The notes beneath the pieces were generated by a model. The model had not been told where the DNA came from. It ran no database searches and worked only from the letters and a program-made list of their open reading frames with translations. A stretch of DNA of 29,443 nucleotides from Reticulitermes lucifugus (lineage: Eukaryota; Arthropoda; Insecta; Blattodea; Rhinotermitidae), in assembly GCA_026260175.1 (NCBI GenBank), contig JAKCWW010004495.1, forward strand, positions 11,541 through 40,983. Direction: 5' to 3'. A program made the position numbers and the translations under genes. This document shows, in pieces, positions 10,336-20,653 of the stretch. The first letter of the stretch is position 1; every line of letters begins with the position of its first letter.

Positions 10336-10531
10336 CTTGACATCCAGTCCAGGGATGTGAAATATTGTCAGGTCAACCAGCTGGGCAACTGTGCCATGTA
10401 GGTAGCGCAATCTTGTTGTGGATGAAGTTCCATGTGGCTTTTCCTTGCTGCGACGACTCATGTTGGGGCTTGAAGGAGGAAAATCAAACATTCCTCCTGA
10501 GCAACTTCGTTCCTTCCTCATTCGGCTAGTC
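10336..10531 (-). CDS. tweek: tweek/BLTP1 exon 7
   Basis: The acceptor tttcctcaatcag is strong; the first base completes a leucine codon from exon 6, and the exon ends in phase 0 at GTCAAG|GTAACA. It encodes about 65 residues: a basic, Ser-rich region (TSRMRKERSCSGG, SPNMSRRSKEKPHG) and then VDLTIFHIPGLDVK, which matches the vertebrate LETTVFYIPGVDVK strand. The basic stretch is poorly conserved between phyla and is probably a disordered loop. The exon starts ten bases upstream of the ATG at 10521, which is an internal Met. Confidence 0.92.
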
Positions 10532-11039
10532 CTGATTGAGGAAACATAAATATATTATTAGTTATGGAAATATGAAAATGTATAACACCATGCACATTTC
10601 AAAGAATTTGTTCCACCTGTCACAGATGGGAGCCACATGCAACATTTATTACCCTCCATTTCTCCCTTACATTACGTCTACGGCTTTCTTTCACCTGAAA
10701 TTCACTGCAACTCCAACTTGACAAACCATCCTACAAGGACAATGAAATTCTGTCTTGGACAAAACTTTGAAATTTTGTGTTTTGGGTGGAAGATTGTCAG
10801 TCAGGTGTGTGTCTGTGTGGTAGTGTGGTGGGCAAAAAGGTTTTCTATCGGCCCACAACACCATGGAGGAAATTTGTTTCTCGCATTATAAATATTCTAA
10901 TAAATGGGGCAAGGAGTACATACACATATTAATGTATTTTGTGTAGGGGAGCTAGCTTAAGATTATGAATACATAATAGCCTCACTGTAAACGGCATTAC
11001 GGTGTTCATAAGCAAATTTTATTAATTCGCTTTTGTCAC

Positions 11040-11310
11040 CTTGTTATTTATGTTGTTTGCATCCCTTCATACAGAACTATGCCTGCAAGTCCATAGATGA
11101 ACCCAGTTCAATCCAAACCACCCCTTCAGACTATATTACTAGAACATCCAATTATTTTCAATATTATACTCCTATTTATGCTCAAGTCTTCGAGGAGTCT
11201 TCCATTTAGGAATTCTGACTACAACTTCTCATGTTCTCTACATTTGTTACATGCTGTACCTACTTAATTCCCTGATTTAATCACTCTGAAGCTTGTCAAT
11301 GTTCCCAATC
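11040..11310 (-). mobile_element. LINE ORF2 C-terminal fragment, older copy
   Basis: On the minus strand, FRVIKSGN near 11240-11280 and KTPRRLEHK with EYNIENNW near 11150-11190 align with the same region of the fragment at 11440-11990 (IQVIKSR, LGRPRHRRENNII). Stops and frame changes are frequent. It is a second, more diverged copy of that LINE 3' region, in the same orientation, about 130 bp from it. Confidence 0.5.
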
Positions 11311-11382
11311 ATCCTAGTACCTCCTCAGCACTTTGTTGAAAGTGGGATCAATTTCACACATATAGCATAACATATAATAGTA

Positions 11383-11431
11383 CAAACAAACAAACAAGTA
11401 AACAAGCAAGCAAACAAACAAACAAACAAAC
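11383..11431. repeat. CAAA tetranucleotide array
   Basis: Imperfect CAAA repeats (TTTG on the minus strand) directly follow the 3' end of the minus-strand LINE fragment at 11440-11990 and most likely are its 3' tail. Confidence 0.8.
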
Positions 11432-11990
11432 AGATCCACGCCTTGGAAAACATTCCTTGTTGAGAAGCCAACAGCGCTTCAGCTTGTAAAGAAATTCTCT
11501 GCATTTTAAGGAGCCAGAAGGTTGACTGCTGTGTGCACAAGCTGCCAACTGTCCCTATGATCAGCCAGATTCATTCAGTTTATGCTCTCCCATCCCACTT
11601 CTACAAGACCCCTTATAATATTATTCTCCCTTCTATGCCTAGGTCTTCCAAGTTATTGTTTTGTCTCAGGTTTCCCCACCAAAACCCTGCAAGCACTTCT
11701 CTTCTACCCCGTATGTACCACATGGCCTGCCTGTGCAATTCTAGATTTGATCACCTGAATAGTATTTGGTGAGGAGTACAGATCATGAAGCTCCTCACTG
11801 TGCAAATTTCATCTCCACTCATGTCCTTCCTCTTAGGCCCAAATGTCTTCCTTAGCACACTACTACTGAACACTCTCAGTCTCTGTTATTCCCTTAAACA
11901 GACACCATGTTTGGCATCCCTATACGACAAAAGACTATCTTTAAATTCTTAGATAGCAAACAGGAAGATGAAAGATTCTGGACTGAATGG
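11432..11990 (-). mobile_element. 5'-truncated LINE, ORF2 C-terminus plus tail
   Basis: The minus strand encodes, in order, SEELHDLYSSPNTIQVIKSR (about 11745-11805), AGHVVHTG, CRVLVGKPETK, LGRPRHRRENNIIRGLVEVG and MNLADHRDSW (to about 11535), then AVNLLAP and a final stretch ending near 11440. This is the C-terminal domain carried after the RT of a common insect LINE type (usual form SSPNIIRVIKSRRMRWAGHVARMG ... GRPRRRWEDNI). Several stops are present. The 5' part was lost, as expected from incomplete target-primed reverse transcription, and the TTTG tail at 11383-11431 marks the 3' end. The plus-strand frames here are shadows. Confidence 0.75.
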
Positions 11991-12343
11991 TAGCAGGCAA
12001 TCTGCTCTTAATTTCTTCATGAATGACATTTTGATTACACATAATGTTAAACTTCCATTATTATATATAAAAATTCGAAGAAAATGAACCCTTACAGAGG
12101 CAAAACATTTTACATCAGAACTTTGTATGTGGGAAGATTTACCATAATTCTTACGGACGTTTTAGTGAGACTTCAAGAATCTAACTTTATACATGGTAAA
12201 ACTTTGTATCTGGGAATTTCTTATTTGAGAAACACTCTTATTACACTTCCATAAATGCATGCACTGTTGAACTGTACAAAAACTGATCCTTCTCTTCATC
12301 GGTCTTGACACAACCGATTTCAGGCTTCCCCACAATGTTGATG

Positions 12344-12537
12344 AGATCTGAGCTCTTCTGGGATCTTACACGGCATCGTGTGGTAATTGTTTACCGACGT
12401 TTCGGGACAACATATCGGTCCCATCTTCAAGGGTCAAGACTCTTGGGCCTTGAAGATGGGACCGATACATTGTCCTGGAATGTCGGTAAACAATTCCCAC
12501 ACGATGCCGTGTAAGATCCCAGAAGAGCACAGATCTT
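12344..12537. repeat. Palindromic element, about 194 bp
   Basis: The left arm (agatctgagctcttctggga, onward to about 12430) and the right arm (from about 12449 to 12537) are reverse complements with only scattered mismatches over about 85 bases each. A short central segment, caagactcttg, is itself palindromic. The whole can fold into one hairpin. As a result both strands encode nearly the same peptide (starting LFWDLTRHRV), which is a symmetry artefact. It is probably a foldback MITE-like repeat. I could not identify a clear target-site duplication. Confidence 0.9.
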
Positions 12538-12778
12538 ATCTTCACACAATCTGTTTTTTCTGTTCTCACTGGAGTGCTTTTAAGTCCTGACATTTTAAAC
12601 ACACCACAAGCAACTGAACATGAAGGCACAAAGAAATAAGTAACACTCATTATAAATGGCTTTGTCCAGTCTTAAAAATCAGTCTGATATGGCTCATCTT
12701 ACTACTGCTTGACTAGACTCTTTTAAAACATGATGTTTTGGTTTCCTGAACAGTCAGATATGGAAAAGGCAGAACACC

Positions 12779-13187
12779 AGGGTGGAGACCTGTAATATTA
12801 TACAATCAGAACAGTTATTAAAATTGAATATTGAAAATTAAATGTTAAAACCCATTTGAAATTTTGAAAAACTACTATATCCTTTGTACAGCATAACACG
12901 CAATATTCCATTCTAATGTCCATGCATGATAGCCTAGTATTGATCCATAGCTAACCGTTCACAATCTACACAGTACAGAGATATTACTCATGGAATAAAC
13001 ATCAGATACTATGTACATTACTTGATCTAGTGACATACTAACATGTAGCAGCTTTTAAAAACTTAAAATGGGTTTTAATGCTTAATTTTTAATATTCAAT
13101 TTCACACTATTTTTTAATTTAATTTAATTTTTTTAATATTCAGTTTTAATAACTATTCAGATTGTACAATATTATAGTCTCCACCCT
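12779..13187. repeat. Long inverted repeat with AT-rich arms
   Basis: The left arm (12779-12875: agggtggagacctgtaatat, then tacaatcagaacagttatta, down to aaaacccat) is the reverse complement of the right arm (13050-13187), which reads back agggtggagactataatatt, tacaatctgaatagttatta, to aaaacccat. The right arm holds an extra duplicated AT-rich block at about 13105-13140. About 170 bases separate the arms. It is a foldback element in intron 6 with no coding content. Confidence 0.85.
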
Positions 13188-13509
13188 ACCAAAATAGAAG
13201 TGATTTGCAAGACAGATGTTTGGAGACAGACTTTATAATTTATATTTTATGTCTTAACATACTATATTTTAATATCATATATACAATTGAAACTATATAA
13301 AAGTATTGGTACTTTATAGCAACTACTGCTGTAAATAATTAATGTACGTATTACCATTCATTGACACACTGCACGCTGCGCACGTCTGTGAAAGTTGACT
13401 CCCTGATGATGGCTATGATGGTTAGCAGAAACATGCAGGGGTAAAAAGATCTGTTGTGACGTGGTTGGTAATAAAAACTGATAGAGTATATTATTTCATA
13501 TGAACTTAC

Positions 13510-13713
13510 AATTTCAGCTCATCTTCCTTTGCTGGGTCTTTAGTATGCAGCACACATTTCCCGCTGTTAATAAAGACTTTTACATCCAGTTCAAAGTCAA
13601 TATTTGGTTCCTGAGGTTTCTGGAACACTGCTGTGTATGATGCTGGGCTCATACTGCCACCTTGCTCTCTCTGGTACGCATCTAGTAGTGGCACACTAAA
13701 ATAGGGATCATCT
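13510..13713 (-). CDS. tweek: tweek/BLTP1 exon 6 (5' edge uncertain)
   Basis: The donor GAAATT|GTAAGT is strong and leaves two bases. The exon encodes DDPYFSVPLLDAYQREQGG, a short linker, and NIDFELDVKVFINSGKCVLH, nearly identical to vertebrate NIDFELDIRVEIDSGKCVLH, so the coding identity is secure. The 5' edge is less certain. Joining exon 5 in phase needs one leading base; the AG at 13715-13714 provides this but follows a purine-rich acaaaaag with no pyrimidine tract. A second in-phase AG at 13748-13747 would add 11 residues (start at 13746). A better-looking gcacag at 13753-13752 breaks the frame. Confidence 0.85.
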
Positions 13714-14860
13714 CTTTTTGTCATTTTATTGTTATGTATCGAAAATCTTTACTGTGCAGAAACCAAGTCATATGTTATGGATACAACTGTCCTGCAACAT
13801 TATGGAAGTGTTTATACTGTGTCATAAGATATTTTTGCTCTGACGTTTTAGACAAATGTCCTGCCACCATCTTGAAGGTGACTGAATGATGAACTGATGC
13901 AGTGGATTGGCCAAATTCTCTCAAACATTCCCACATAACGGACATATTTTCTTCCAGTGCACCAATTCAGCATCCTCTTGGACAAATTCAGTCAACCTGA
14001 AGATGGTAACAGTATGTGCCTCCAAAGGAAGTCCACTAAATGGTGCAAAAACCCAAAAGAGGGCCATCACTGCCACAACAACCACTATGAAAATATGAAA
14101 ACCTATGACCTTAGTAAACCAAGGCCTGATTCTCAGTAAGCTTCAGTTAGATGAGAAACTTAGGATGAACCTTTTGCTGAGTCTCTCTTTCAAGAAATAA
14201 TTAAACAAATTTGAAAATAAATTATTTCATACTGACTACTACACTTTCTTGATAATATGCACATATCACACTGAGAAGTACCACTTCCAGCATTGTGGTG
14301 TCTCTGTGGTGACCAGGCAAAAGACGATTGTACCTGAAGACTCAAGTCTACTTACATATTGCACTGGTTAGTAAATAGTTACAAACATCTTGCAGGACTG
14401 TAGTTCCAAGTAATTATGTTTGTATGGCATGAATTAGAAACAGCAGAGACAGTACAGATGAGTACCATTTTGCTGAATCAGTACTGCTGAAGAGTAAGCT
14501 ATTTGTTTGTCACTTTTCCTTTATTATTTCAACAGACATTGTTATCATTGTTGCTGATTCTTATATGGAACTATATGTGTTGCACGCATCCTGCTTACCA
14601 TCCATGATATTAATTTAAGTGGAGTCAGGAAGACAGGGGTGGTATTGCAAATGTAAACATTCACTACAATAACTGTAATTTTCCTAGCAGTAATAACTAA
14701 GGAAGTAAGATTAGTAAAAAGCTAAAGGCAAGATCTGATGTTCTGCTCAGTCATATCTGCACTGCTACACCATTATGCTAGATAAAGATATTTTGCAAAA
14801 TACTAAAAATACGGAACACAATGTTTTTTCCTGCTGACTTACAACAGAAACAGGGGTCCA

Positions 14861-15040
14861 TTACAGAACATACAGAACCCTAGGTATCTGGAGCCCTGAC
14901 CAATGGGTCCATGAGAATATTCTTGTAATAATCTCATGGACCCCTTGGTCAGGGCCCCAGATGCCTAGGCATCTCTATACTTTCTGTAAGGGACCTCTTG
15001 GGCAGAGCTCCCGATGGCTAGGGGTCTGTATGTTCTGTAA
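14861..15040. repeat. Three-arm foldback repeat
   Basis: A unit of about 55 bases occurs three times: inverted at 14861-14916, then direct at 14932-14989 (tctcatggaccccttggtca ...) and at 14991-15040 (ggacctcttgggcagagctc ...). Each ends in a ctgtaa motif. The first arm can pair with the second across a 15-base loop, while its outer end (ttacagaacatacaga) matches the end of the third arm even better. It looks like a small foldback or MITE-type element; no transposase is present. Confidence 0.85.
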
Positions 15041-15365
15041 TGTTCATTACAATTCAGGATACGTATACTTTGTTTCACTGACCTTCATCCAAGTAAACCC
15101 CAGGTATTAATGCTACTGAAAAACCACGATTTTGTAAAAATTCTAAATTAAAGATCAGTGTCTAGAACTGCTCAAATGGGATTTAAACCTGGTGCTTAAG
15201 TGTTAGCATGGTACAAAAAATGTGTAAAGTTCCTGAATTTGAAATCTTGTTTTCACAGAAAATTTTTCACTTTGTGGAATGCATACAGCTTGCATTTCCA
15301 TATTTTATTATAAACACACAAATTCTGAACTGCAGCACTGTAACAAGGAAGTCAACATATCTCAC

Positions 15366-15521
15366 CTATTGTCAATGTTATTATAGTCGGCTGATGCATA
15401 TGCCGATGGCTTTTGCCTCAGCTCCACCCTGTCACCTGACAGTTCTAGGTGATCACCTGCCCATTCCAAGTTGCCTTCAGGGAGACTAAGGTCTGACCCT
15501 GCACTGGGAAGTGATGACTGC
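15366..15521 (-). CDS. tweek: tweek/BLTP1 exon 5
   Basis: It lies between the acceptor tttgcag and the donor AATAG|GTGAGA, with one leading base and two trailing bases, 156 nt. It encodes about 51 residues including QSSLPSAGSDLSLPEGNL and GDHLELSGDRVELRQKPS. The region corresponds to the acidic, Ser-rich and poorly conserved linker of the family, so assignment rests on phase, splice sites and position between exons 4 and 6 and not on direct similarity. No domain is recognisable; it is likely disordered. Confidence 0.85.
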
Positions 15522-16075
15522 CTGCAAACATAATGATGATAGAATTGTAATGCGGAGTGTGAAAACAGCACACTGTAACAGTAAGAATCAGGTACTGCAT
15601 TTAGCAAAGCACAGCATAAGACAACTGTAGCATGTACACCAAGTTCCTATGCGGTGGGTACCGAAGACACCTATGTACCATAGCTTTCCTCGTCCCTTGG
15701 TCCCTCCTCACCCCCTGTCCTTGCCATGTTTATTCCTCCCAGGTCACCTTCACTCCAGCTTGATCTGCAGATATGGATACATCACCACAGCATTCGTCTT
15801 CGTGTTATTCCCAAATTCTTCTTTTTGTCCAGTGAACAATAATGTGTGGTGGTGTTGTAGATGAATAAGTTGTTATATCTTGGTTTACCACATCACCACA
15901 CCATGAAGAATGTTTGTCCGATTATGTTCTTTGATTAAAAAAGGTAGAGCCACAGATATCAGTGAGGAAACTTTGGAAGATGAGCAAGAAAACAAAGAAC
16001 TGATATGTAAAGCACTATCAAATGTTCATTTCTTATTTTATTAACACTGTTATTGTTTCAATACTCTCAACAGCA

Positions 16076-16134
16076 TGCACGCGCATGTGTGTGCATTCAT
16101 GCATGTGCATATGCGTGCATGCACGTGTGTGTGG
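16076..16134. repeat. Alternating purine-pyrimidine tract
   Basis: About 59 bases of gcacgcgcatgtgtgtgcat type sequence, with nested tgcatgca palindromes, nearly all alternate purine and pyrimidine. It has Z-DNA potential and no coding content. It lies in intron 4. Confidence 0.6.
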
Positions 16135-17397
16135 TTTTATGTAACTTGAATACCTGCCTGCATCTATATTTATTTTGGCTAGCTCTAAGACCAAGGTAAA
16201 AAAGAGCAGCTGCACAACCTACAGTGAAAATTACACTTGATGAAGCCATTCTCTCCCTAGTATTAACATTCAGAAGGATATGTTTTAAAGTCACTGTATT
16301 TGACTATTGTTCAATTAACATGCAGTCAGCAGCTGAGGCTAAAAAACGGAGACTACCTATATACTGAACATTAGTGAATAATGAAGAGGATATCAGCTGT
16401 AGATGTTGTATAATATCTGGTACTAACCATAAAATTGATTGGAAGGACTCAAGAAAAACTAAGAAAACTCTCAGGAGAGTAATGTCCTGGTTAAGACACA
16501 AAGTCAGAGGTGTTGCTGTGTCATGAAACTGGCTCAGTCCCTCTCACTGTAAGCTCAAAACTTGCCCAGTTCCAAATGAAAACAGCAGTCTCTAGGCAAA
16601 CCAAATGTGCAAAGAGTATAAATTTTAATTTTTAATTTTAATATAATAAATTTGTATATTTCCAATGTCTGCTGCAGATATTTTGGCTAAATTACATTCA
16701 GAATTTTATGATTTTATAAAAACCTAAACCTTTCTATGTAAAATGATGAAATCTCGTTCTTAATACAGGTTTCATGTTTATACACAAATAATTTTCTCTG
16801 CTCATTTTATTACTGATACCTGGTGATGGACTCTTGCAACCAAAACATGTTATAAGTTTGAAAATACAAAAGAGCTACAAAGAGTGTTGTGATCAATGGT
16901 TTATATAGTACCTTCCTTATAACTGCACTACTTAAATTGATGTGCTCCTGTTACCATCAACCAGGAACTGAAAAATTCCTACTAAAGCAAGGAATGGATG
17001 GTCAGTCTATCAGCATTACCTACTGCTCAGCACTCACTTGTTCAGTAATGGTATGCTGTCACACAGTGACTACAGCCCTCCTGCATTAAGAACAGCAATA
17101 CAATACATTAAAAATATTGACGGCTTTGCAGAAGTGGTGATACCGATATTCATAACATATGCATGATTAAGACAGCCTTTTATTTTGAAGACTCTTAAGA
17201 CACAAATCCTATCTTTCACTCAGACAAACAGATTATTACATACAGACCGAACAAGTGAGACCTAACCAACTTACGCCAAGTAATAAGTTATTCTTGAAAA
17301 ACTACATTCTCTTTTGCGTAACAACAGGACAGAATTTGATAATCTAGTCTGTTTAAATAGGTTCAGGAGAGTTAATATCAGCTCTAGCTTTACGACA

Positions 17398-17425
17398 AAA
17401 TATGTATGTATGTATGTATGTAAGT
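17398..17425. repeat. TATG tetranucleotide array
   Basis: About six perfect tatg/gtat units, decaying into gtaagtaaagtaagc. A simple repeat in intron 4. Confidence 0.85.
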
Positions 17426-17479
17426 AAAGTAAGCTAGCAAACAAGCATGTGTTATTTAACAATACTGTTAATTCTGAAG

Positions 17480-17686
17480 ACTATATAGAATAGTTGGTTG
17501 ATGAATATGAGTATGGAGCACTGGTGAAAAAATGCTGACAAGGAAGCTTGGAGAAAAACATGCCCCAATACCACTTTGTTCACTACAAATTCTACATGGA
17601 CTGGCTTCAGATTGAACTCAGGCCTCCATTGTGAAAGGCAGGTGACTAACTGCCCAAGAAATGGCCTGGCAACTAGGAAATCCAAT
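17480..17686 (-). mobile_element. tRNA-derived SINE, family 1, copy 1
   Basis: Read on the minus strand, gagttcaatct (a B-box-like block) is followed by gtccatgtagaatttgtagt, gtggtattggg, tttttctccaagc and agtgctccatactcatattc. The copies at 24780-24985 and 26690-26890 keep the same order of blocks. The 5' end stops within a base or two of the Tigger-like element at 17689. Confidence 0.75.
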
Positions 17687-17688
17687 TA

Positions 17689-18317
17689 CAGCAAAATTCC
17701 ATTAATCCAGCACCCATGAGACCACACAGGTGCCGGATTATCAGATATTCCTGATTATCAGGTGGTGCCAATACTGACCTAATTACTTCAAGTTTCTGTG
17801 GAATCGTTAAAGTTACACATTTCCTCTTGCCAGCAGTACCTTGTTTAAGCAGCTTTGGATCTTCTGAAGCCACTGTACTGGCTCAAACAATGAGTAACAC
17901 ATGCCGCATATAACACAAACAAATATAATTCACAGCAGTAAAATATAAGTGAACACACACTAATACACAAGTTGCTGGTAATAAGAACAGTCTAGCAATA
18001 GCATTAAGGCTATTTTAGTACTGTACACTCCACAAATGGTATCCTGTTGGCCAGAACATGCAACATAAATCTTATCTGAGTGAAAGCTTGCCTCCAAGTA
18101 AAGCTACAGATTGCACAAAACAAGTGGTGTAACATGCCACTTGTTTGCGATGCCACCAGGGTGTGGGACAATACCAAATTATGAAAATGTAAAGTATCCT
18201 GCTTGGAGAGAAAGTTTGTGCCAGTGACGTAACTTACAGTCTTGGGACTACTTTCCTCAAGTGCTGGACTATCGGCGGTGCTGAATCATCAGATGCCAGA
18301 TTACAGAAATTTTACTG
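17689..18317 (-). mobile_element. Non-autonomous Tigger/pogo-type element
   Basis: The ends are inverted: cagcaaaattccattaatcc at 17689 and, on the other strand, cagtaaaatttctgtaatct at 18317. Both are flanked by TA (17687-17688, 18318-18319), as expected for pogo-superfamily targets. On the minus strand at 17790-17873 there is a coding scrap, KRKCVTLTIPQKLEVIRSVL, which matches the N-terminal CENP-B-like helix-turn-helix of Tigger/jerky transposases. No catalytic DDE domain remains in the 629 bp. The element ends about 80 bp from exon 4. Confidence 0.85.
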
Positions 18318-18398
18318 TAATATTATTTTAGAGTGTATACTTAATGCATATAAGCTGCATCACATGCTGCCTGTCTGTCTGTAGATTAATGTGCTTAC

Positions 18399-18557
18399 CT
18401 GCAGACGTTGTGTGTGTCACTGAACGTAACTCGAGGTCCACTTAAACCTCTAACACGGAGGGAAGCAGATCGAGATGGACCAGACCGTGGTGAACTCTCA
18501 AAGCTTGCAGAGTTTCCATTAGAATTGATACTTGCACCACCAATGTCATCAGGACTG
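18399..18557 (-). CDS. tweek: tweek/BLTP1 exon 4
   Basis: This exon is open in a frame without a Met, so it is easy to miss. It encodes SPDDIGGASINSNGNSASFE, then SSPRSGPSRSASLRVRG, then LSGPRVTFSDTHNVC. The GPRVTF motif matches the vertebrate PGPRVTFN block; the rest is a Ser-rich linker likely to be phosphorylated and disordered. The donor CTGCAG|GTAAGC leaves two bases. The acceptor is a tandem NAGNAG (cccagcag): using the first AG the exon starts at 18557, using the second at 18554. Both keep the frame and differ by one serine. Confidence 0.92.
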
Positions 18558-19509
18558 CTGGGCACAAATTAAGAACATGGCATCTATTCACAACAACTTT
18601 GTCATGACCCTTCAGATGTAACACAAAAGATAAAACTTGTAAGGTACAACACAGCAATTTATAGAATACAGATCCCTACACACACATAATACAACTGAAA
18701 TTTATAAGCAGTCCATGCAATTTATGGGTCTGGTCACAGATTTCTTCTCACTAAACAAAAAATTAGTTTACTTTCTTCATTTACATGTACCTTCTGTGCA
18801 ACAAAAATCAAGTTCAGGGATTCTGCATTTAATATTAAATGAAACAGCCCTTTTCAGGGCTAAAACACTGATCTGTATTCTGTACAAGTAAGTGATATAC
18901 TTCAAGTACCAAAACACCCGTTAAGCACATATGTTTTACAAATAGAGTTCTTTCTCTGCAGTGACGTTTGAGTATGAAACCTTTAAATCAGAATGATGAA
19001 CAACAACAAATCTCAGCAAAACAGAACACCTGCTTTCCTCACACTAGCCTTGCCAGTGCAGCAAAGTAACGTTTGAAACATACACTTAGTAGGATAACTG
19101 TACAGCTTAAATTCGCTTGTGCACAAAAACGTCAATACCAAGACCTGAACTGGCACATTTGATCTCCAAAGACTAACAGTCTTCTGTGTTGTCCACTCAG
19201 CTATGAATAAATACTAATGTTGACATGCAGTGCAATCTTCACCTTCACTTTGCTGCAGAACCTAGGCACAAGTCTCAGAAAATTAATAAACCTTCATCCA
19301 CATTCATGTTCAAACCAGAAAGACATATTTGTGTTTATGGGTAAGAGATATCTTGCATAAATAACTGTAATGGCTGGAAGGCAGAGAAAAGCCACGTACA
19401 GACAAATACAGGGATATGACAAATAATTGGAATTAGGATGACAGCTGTACACTCACATCACTTCTGGTTTGGTATTAGAAAATATTGTGCACTTGATTAT
19501 TGTTGCACA

Positions 19510-19605
19510 GAGAGTGGTTAAAGAAAGAGTAGAGCTATACCTCTACTCCCCCTCTGGGCCTTCGTGGCCTGTTCTAGGGAGAACTTTACCTTTACCTGTG
19601 GAACC
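19510..19605 (+). mobile_element. SINE family 2, 3' end only
   Basis: The text agagctatacctctactccc, cttcgtggcctgttctaggg and a final actttacctttacc matches the 3' part of a widespread insect tRNA-derived SINE ending in CTTTACC repeats. The agctatacctctact block is shared with 28643-28657, where the tRNA-like head is present. Confidence 0.6.
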
Positions 19606-19644
19606 CTCTAAATACATGTTTAAAAAATCAACAAATCAGGGTTA

Positions 19645-19760
19645 CTGAGTAGAAAAATTCCTTAAGAGGGTAAGCTTGAAAATATATTATTATTTTCTAA
19701 TTCTGTAGTGAAGATAACAGTTGTATTATCGGAAAATTATTCCACACAAACTCTGCACTG
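19645..19760 (+). repeat. Repeat shared with 29325-29390
   Basis: The block cttaagagggtaa followed by atattattttctaattct is repeated at 29338 onward as cttaagagggtaa and atattattttgtaattct. The family is unknown; the phrase resembles the ends of pogo-like transposons. Confidence 0.55.
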
Positions 19761-19989
19761 AATGATCAACTTTTACCGTCAAACCACATTTTAAATCTTA
19801 CCTTCTTCAGTACCTTTGGCACATTCTTGAATACACAACAACATATTCCTATAACCACAAAACTCTCCACCACCTTCCTTTCACAGTGAAACCTTACAAA
19901 CATTAGAAAGTGTCTCTTGATTAATACTCAAACTGCCTGCAAAATACAATTAACAGAGTGACTGAATCCCCTGGACTAAGACTTATCAA

Positions 19990-20098
19990 AAATACCATCA
20001 ATTGTACACATAAAAGTGTTAACAAAATTGTATTTATCCACATAACCCTGCCACCATATTTTGGTCAACCTTTATGATCTTCAGGGACACAGCAAGTG
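19990..20098 (-). repeat. Dispersed repeat, inverted partner A
   Basis: Read on the minus strand: ccctgaagatcataaaggtt, accaaaatatg, cagggttatgtggataaata, caattttgtt, ttgatggtattt. It aligns block by block with the plus-strand copy at 20425-20545. The two lie in opposite orientation about 330 bp apart in intron 3. Confidence 0.75.
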
Positions 20099-20424
20099 AA
20101 AGAGAAAATCAGTGCTGGCTAACTACATAGTTTACAAACTTGCAAAAAAATTAAAAATTAAAAATGTTATCCTAAAATAGCTATCCTAAAGCTATCCTAA
20201 AAGACATGTATTTTGAAGACATTAAACATAATGAAGGATCCTTCTGGAATTGTATTTATTGGAGACTTTTACTATGATCATCTTTGTTATATTCTAGTTT
20301 TCTAAGATGTCCGTTTTTAGGTAGCTATTTAACTTCTGACAATGATTATCGGATACATGTGTCCCCTTTGGTACAAGCATGAAAACTATGTAATTACCCA
20401 ATATTAACTTTCCACTTCACATAA

Positions 20425-20545
20425 AATTTTCCTGAGGAATGCCAAGTACATCAAAACATGTCAGAAGGGTTAGGTGAATAAATACAATCTTGTGAAGACC
20501 TATATGTGAAGAACTGATGGTATTTATTTTAATACTCTTACTGAA
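20425..20545 (+). repeat. Dispersed repeat, inverted partner B
   Basis: Reads ttttcctgaggaatgccaag, atcaaaacatgt, agggttaggtgaataaatac, aatcttgt, and ctgatggtatttatttta. It is the inverted counterpart of 19990-20098; a looser relative is at 27830-27935 on the minus strand. Confidence 0.75.
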
Positions 20546-20653
20546 CATATTTGTACCATAAATCTACTTCAATTTTTTTAACCGGGTAATTGAGACTGGT
20601 AACTCATTCTACACTTTAAACACTAAAGTAACAGCCAGTGTAAACTCACTCAC

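Noticed and set aside
12305..12650. Overlapping frames on both strands with similar peptides, as a gene pair
   Set aside because: The similarity is forced by the palindrome at 12344-12537; neither frame has gene context.
13747..13755. Strong-looking acceptor gcacag as the start of exon 6
   Set aside because: Joining it to exon 5 gives the wrong phase and an early stop, so it cannot make the conserved product; it is kept as a possible unproductive splice site.
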